Shown here in pieces: positions 60,180 to 64,000 of a stretch of DNA of 64,000 bases. Origin of the DNA: Flaccisagitta enflata (lineage: Eukaryota > Chaetognatha > Sagittoidea > Aphragmophora); assembly GCA_965153355.1 (NCBI GenBank), contig OZ231127.1, positions 15,438,001 to 15,502,000 of the forward strand, in the 5' to 3' direction. The position numbers were made by a program, and so were the translations under genes. Every line of letters starts with the position of its first letter. Within the stretch, counting starts at the first letter, position 1. The notes under the pieces are model-generated. The model had not been told where the DNA came from. It did no database searches and worked only from the letters and a program-made list of their open reading frames with translations.

Positions 60180-60600
60180 TTTGTGAGAGGTGTGGTGGCA
60201 AACTTTCCATTAATTTATTTTACTAAATCAAAATAGACACATTGGCGGCGATGTAGAATTACAATGGAAGTTCTCATTTCCCACACGCCTCAACATGCAA
60301 ATTAGGCAGAAAAAGGACGTGTTCACGCTAAGCTAAATAGACAAGCAATCGCCAAAAGCGTGAACTGGCGGCAGAAACCATGTCGCAATCTCACAGTAAA
60401 ATAAATTAAAAAGTTGACGGCCTCAAAAGTCATTCGTGTCTCCAGTCCTGACCCAGCCTGCTGTCATGCTTAGTGACGGCCCCAGGCGCCGGGGCGCCGG
60501 GACCTGATGTCAATGAGAGAATTACGCGTCGACGATTCGTCCTTTTAACGTCGAGATACATTGTGCTCTTCCCCAAGTGCATTTGGCATCGGTGGTAGCG
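60180..60600 (+). promoter_or_regulatory. Possible LTR/leader region of the gag-containing element
   Basis: Between family C copy 5 and gag. It contains TGTGGTGGCAAAC, an AAAATAAATTAAAAAG box, a GGCGCCGGGGCGCCGG stem and TGGTAGCGAACCTG at about 60593, which could be a primer-binding site. No matching downstream repeat lies in the window, so the LTR call is unproven. Confidence 0.25.
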
Positions 60601-60611
60601 AACCTGTTCCG

Positions 60612-60680
60612 TTTCTTGCGTGCTTCTTGCGTGCTTCTTGCGTGCTTCTTGCGTGCTTCTTGCGTGCTTCTTGCGTGCTA
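60612..60680. repeat. 11-bp tandem repeat
   Basis: Six copies of TTCTTGCGTGC in the leader 120 bp before the gag start. Confidence 0.9.
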
Positions 60681-60798
60681 AAAACCGACGGGTGATGCTT
60701 AACTGATACTGTATTTCGACGTCAATTAAGCAAGTGATTACGTCCAGGCAAAATGGACTCTAAAAACGTTATCGCGCCAGTATCATTTGGACGCTAGA

Positions 60799-62817
60799 AT
60801 GTCTGTCCCATCAGCAACGATGGTTGATGGGGGTGTACATGACACCTCAGTTTCATCGACAGCATCATATTTCGCGGGTTGCCAGCACGAGCTAATCATT
60901 GAGTTGCGCGAGATGCGTGCGAACGTGGTGGGTGCTCTCAACGAGGCTCAAATAGCCTTCAACGATGTTGCAACCAACCCAGACGACGAAATGGCGGCCG
61001 CAGATTCAGACTTTGCGCGTGATAGTCTTCAAGCAATCGTCTATCGTTACCTCGCTAAAACCAACGACATTTCGAAATCGGGCGAGCTTGATGGAGCATA
61101 CGACTTGTGGACTTACTCTGCAAATAGCCTGAAAACTGTGCGCAGCAAATGGGCTAAGATGAAATTTTTCGCAAGTGACTTGTACTCTGATAATTTCCCT
61201 ACAACGGAGGAGATTCTTAGATATCGCCAACGTGCCCCTCACAAGCTGGGGGTTGATACGAAAGCGGTTGACGAGACATTGCAGCGCGAGAGTGGTAATG
61301 ACCTGAATGGAGGTGGTACAGGTGGTGCATTAGAGCGGCGAGATGTTAGGCCGACGCAGTATTCTTCTATGGAAGGAACAAGGCAAGAGCCGGTACACGA
61401 GCGGCTCCAACAGCACCATCATCAACAACCTCCAGCGTGTCAACATGCTCGTCAACAGCATCAGCAGCAGCAATATCGAGTCAAAAGGGATTGGATTGCT
61501 AGAACTGCGAATGGCGATGGTGAGGTTGTCAGGCAGGTGGTTGGAGATCCGGAGCGGTCGGAAGGAGTCGGTGGTGGTTATCGACATCAGCAACCACCCC
61601 AGGAACGCCCGACAGACACAGATCACCATGAACCTCAGACGACACAAGTTCATCACCATCATTCCAATCCTCCTCCTCCTCCGCCTATGCTATGTGGTAC
61701 AATCGTAAAGGAAGACTACGTACCCCAGCGGCAGTCAGCATTTGGTGGTGGTTACCAACGACAACTACCGAGACAACAGATGGCTGCAGGGGTTAATGAA
61801 TCTCATCCTATCGGTGAACACCACTTTCATTCTCCTCATCCTCCTTCATCTCCTTTAACACGGCGTCAAACGGGTGCCCAAGCAGCTCGACAGGGTTTAG
61901 CCCACCAATCATCAACGCTCCCTTCAGATGGTGATATTGGTAAATTCCTGGCAGCGTCCCATGCGGATAATTTCATTCGATGGCGAGAGATTGGTTACAG
62001 GAACTTGGAAAAAGCGCGACCAAGAGTGCCATACCAGTCATTGACGCCCACAGATTACATCGTCTTGAAACGGAGATTTTTGGAGGCGGCAAATAACAAG
62101 GGAATTACGGAAATGGACATGATTTTGGAGTTACCACATTGGTTTAGTGGCCCTGTAGCTGATGTCATCATGACGGCAACAATTGGCGTGACAGCAGAAA
62201 CTGCCGCCTTTGAGTTGGAGCAGTGTTTCAAACGGATGGATACGATATTCCAGGGGAACTCAAGTACGGTTGGCGCTCTGCTTGATGGAATTGCATCCGC
62301 TCCTCCAATTGCAGATCATGATTACAAGGCCCATTTTCTCCTATACGCGGAATTGCTGAAGGCTGAAAAGGTGGCGATGGTGTGTGGAGAAGGAGAGGAG
62401 TGTCATAATGATAATAGACTTCGTCTCATCCTCAATAATCGTCTCCCTCATCTCGCGGACAAATTTTGGACGGAAAGCTTTGAATCGGAAATGAGTGGCC
62501 GGGGTAGCTATAACTACCGTAATTTGGTAGAATTGGTGGAGCGATGGGCAATGATTAACAGGAATTGTGGGCAGACACCGCCCGACGAGCATTCAACGAT
62601 ATGTGGGGTTTGTGACCATTCCCACCCCACTTCTCAATGTACCATTTTGATGGAAATTCCCGTCGACTCACGAGTGGACATTTTATCAAAACGCGATCTC
62701 TGCTACCATTGTCTGACTAAAGGCCACACTGCCAAATACTGCGACAACAAACCAACGTGCCAAATATGTGGACGAGCCCACGCAACCATCCTCCACGGCC
62801 GCAGTTTTAATCAATGA
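60799..62817 (+). CDS. Gag-like protein with three zinc-knuckle-type motifs (BEL/Pao-like retrotransposon)
   Basis: 672 codons from the ATG at 60799 (MSVPSATMVDGG) to the TGA at 62815. Residues 1-160 are an ordinary helical region (HELIIELREMRANVVGAL). Residues about 200-380 are low complexity, Gln/His/Pro-rich. From about 395 an ordered capsid-like part follows (FLAASHADNFIRWREIGYRN, ..LKRRFLEAANNKG). The C-terminus has CGVCDHSHPTSQC (602-614, CX2CX3HX4C), CYHCLTKGHTAKYC (635-648, a canonical CX2CX4HX4C knuckle) and CQICGRAHATILH (654-666, CCHH). The spacing and the motif order resemble BEL/Pao Gag C-termini; the knuckles would bind genomic RNA in the particle. No protease or RT follows in the remaining 1.2 kb, so it is a pol-less copy, an element interrupted beyond 62.8 kb, or a domesticated gag. 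Confidence 0.7.
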   Translation: MSVPSATMVDGGVHDTSVSSTASYFAGCQHELIIELREMRANVVGALNEAQIAFNDVATNPDDEMAAADSDFARDSLQAIVYRYLAKTNDISKSGELDGAYDLWTYSANSLKTVRSKWAKMKFFASDLYSDNFPTTEEILRYRQRAPHKLGVDTKAVDETLQRESGNDLNGGGTGGALERRDVRPTQYSSMEGTRQEPVHERLQQHHHQQPPACQHARQQHQQQQYRVKRDWIARTANGDGEVVRQVVGDPERSEGVGGGYRHQQPPQERPTDTDHHEPQTTQVHHHHSNPPPPPPMLCGTIVKEDYVPQRQSAFGGGYQRQLPRQQMAAGVNESHPIGEHHFHSPHPPSSPLTRRQTGAQAARQGLAHQSSTLPSDGDIGKFLAASHADNFIRWREIGYRNLEKARPRVPYQSLTPTDYIVLKRRFLEAANNKGITEMDMILELPHWFSGPVADVIMTATIGVTAETAAFELEQCFKRMDTIFQGNSSTVGALLDGIASAPPIADHDYKAHFLLYAELLKAEKVAMVCGEGEECHNDNRLRLILNNRLPHLADKFWTESFESEMSGRGSYNYRNLVELVERWAMINRNCGQTPPDEHSTICGVCDHSHPTSQCTILMEIPVDSRVDILSKRDLCYHCLTKGHTAKYCDNKPTCQICGRAHATILHGRSFNQ

Positions 62818-64000
62818 GCCATTCTTACCGTCCAAATTGTCTTCCACTTCGCCTCATTTCCGCTTGTGCGCCCTCATGTCCTTACAAGTCACGTGATTAT
62901 GAACAGACGCGTCCCCAGCTCTTTGGTGGTATTCCATTGTCCGGTGGAGTGGCCCTCGACAGCTGGATTTTGGATATTGGCGATGGGATGCAGTTCAATG
63001 CATTCCATATCAACACTTCTAAAACGGATAAGTTTAATTGAAAGAGTGATTGACATTGATGATTGCTTGACTATGTTTATACATATATACTGTGTCAATT
63101 CGCTTCAATGCATATCCCTTTCTTTTCCCGCTCCTTATCTGTTTGGTGTTATGATAACGTTTTTTTCGTCCTCTGTTTGTGTGTTTCTTTATATTCACCC
63201 TACAGTAGCTTCCGGACGTTTTTCTCATTTGCTCGAGTGCGGGCACGATCGCTTCCGGTCCACGCAGGAAGAATGATGGCGGCGCCCGTCGTCTCGATTC
63301 GTTTCCAAGATGGCGCCGATCTATCTCCTTTCCTCCGTCTTCTCCTCCTCCTCATCCATTGGCTACGTCTCGCTACTTTCGATGGGAGTGGAGGATCCTC
63401 CGGCAGTCGAGTTTCGCGCCTCTTCTTCGTCGTTTTTTTTAGGTGATGTGGGGATTCTGATTGCGCGTGTGGGTGTGTGTATGGAAGTGTGGGTGTGCTT
63501 CTTGGTCTCTCTCATTCTTTTTGTCGTTCTGTTTCTTGCTCTATCGTTCTGTCTCGTTCTCTGTTGTTTTCTCCCGTTCTCTCTCTCGGTCTCTTTCTCG
63601 TTCTCTTTCTTGTTCTCTTTCTCGTTTTCTTTCTTGCTCTCTTTCTCGTCTTTTTCCCTCGTTTTCTCCTGTTCTCTTCTTGTTTTCCGTTTTCTCTGCC
63701 GTGTCTTTTTTCGTTCTTTTTTCCCGTTTTTTTTTTTTTTTTTTTTTTGTTTTTTTCCTCTCTCTCGTTTCCTGTTTTACGCCTTGCGTTTTTAAGGTGT
63801 TGATCTTATGTTTGGATTATCATTGATCAATAATTATTATTGAATTTCGTTGTCATTTTGCGTATCGCGTTTTTACTAGGAAATTATCCTTATCGTTTTG
63901 CGTTTTGCGTTCTTATCCCGTGTTAACGTGTTATCTACACGTTTATTTTGGTTTTAATTATTCATTTTAGGTGTAATGTTGTTTCTGTCATTGCTGTTTA
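62818..64000. other. No pol domain; pyrimidine-rich tract
   Basis: Directly 3' of gag no protease, RT or integrase motif appears in any frame. 63530-63740 is CTTTCTCGTT-rich pyrimidine sequence with a T run of about 22 at 63727. ORFs here are composition artefacts. Confidence 0.5.

Noticed and set aside
62866-63446. ORFs after gag as a protease or RT
   Set aside because: No DSG/DTG, YxDD or zinc-binding integrase motif in any frame.

Overview
This is a non-coding-rich stretch of a eukaryotic nuclear genome, most likely an invertebrate animal (inference). The signs are GT-AG exons in very long introns, TTAGGG-type telomere-like tracts, a CR1/Jockey-group LINE, a BEL/Pao-like gag, several DNA-transposon footprints and very long dinucleotide tracts. 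The species cannot be named from the sequence. No tRNA, rRNA, CRISPR array or bacterial-type operon was seen.

Host gene. The best host-gene signal is a plus-strand split gene with exons at about 15407-15437, 16794-16825, 22357-22837, 44198-44284, 47533-47625, 54309-54569 and possibly 56377-56413. Each candidate has an AG acceptor and a GT donor, the reading frame stays open, and the codon phases join exactly (2, 1, 2, 2, 2, 2). The product is low complexity: Ser/Thr/Gln/Asn-rich, then acidic, Pro-rich, Gly-rich and SPR-repeat segments. It is not recognised. Nearly all of the other sequence from 16 to 54 kb lies in its introns.

Mobile elements, left to right. 2290-3738 is a nearly perfect long-inverted-repeat element with a 10-bp target duplication. 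3938-6470 is a decayed PIN-like/CXC protein gene, broken by a CACT-ended foldback element at 4412-5010. 23210-26441 is a hAT-like element with an 8-bp duplication. 32361-36088 is a LINE with an intact endonuclease-RT ORF. 47770-51912 is a stack of nested insertions whose empty sites are present elsewhere in the window; it includes two Helitron-like copies. 53535-54023 and 55305-55908 are TA-flanked elements. 60799-62817 is a complete gag-like ORF with three zinc-knuckle-type motifs and no pol in the remaining 1.2 kb.

Two dispersed short families recur throughout. Family A has 20 or more copies: one end is AACAAGG-like, the other is a perfect or near-perfect palindrome of the AGTCGCGTGCACGCGACT type beside a GTCY/GACR microsatellite, and a motif near the first end matches the palindrome arm of the same copy. 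Family C has five copies: GC-rich GGGCAGCGGCCCC hairpins enclosing a 21-bp minisatellite, or in one copy an ORF. Satellites include a 95-103-bp array built from the end of a host exon plus its splice donor (44262-46100) and an 85/93-bp array (41440-43590) split by a family C insertion. The long ORFs inside microsatellites are artefacts of the repeats.
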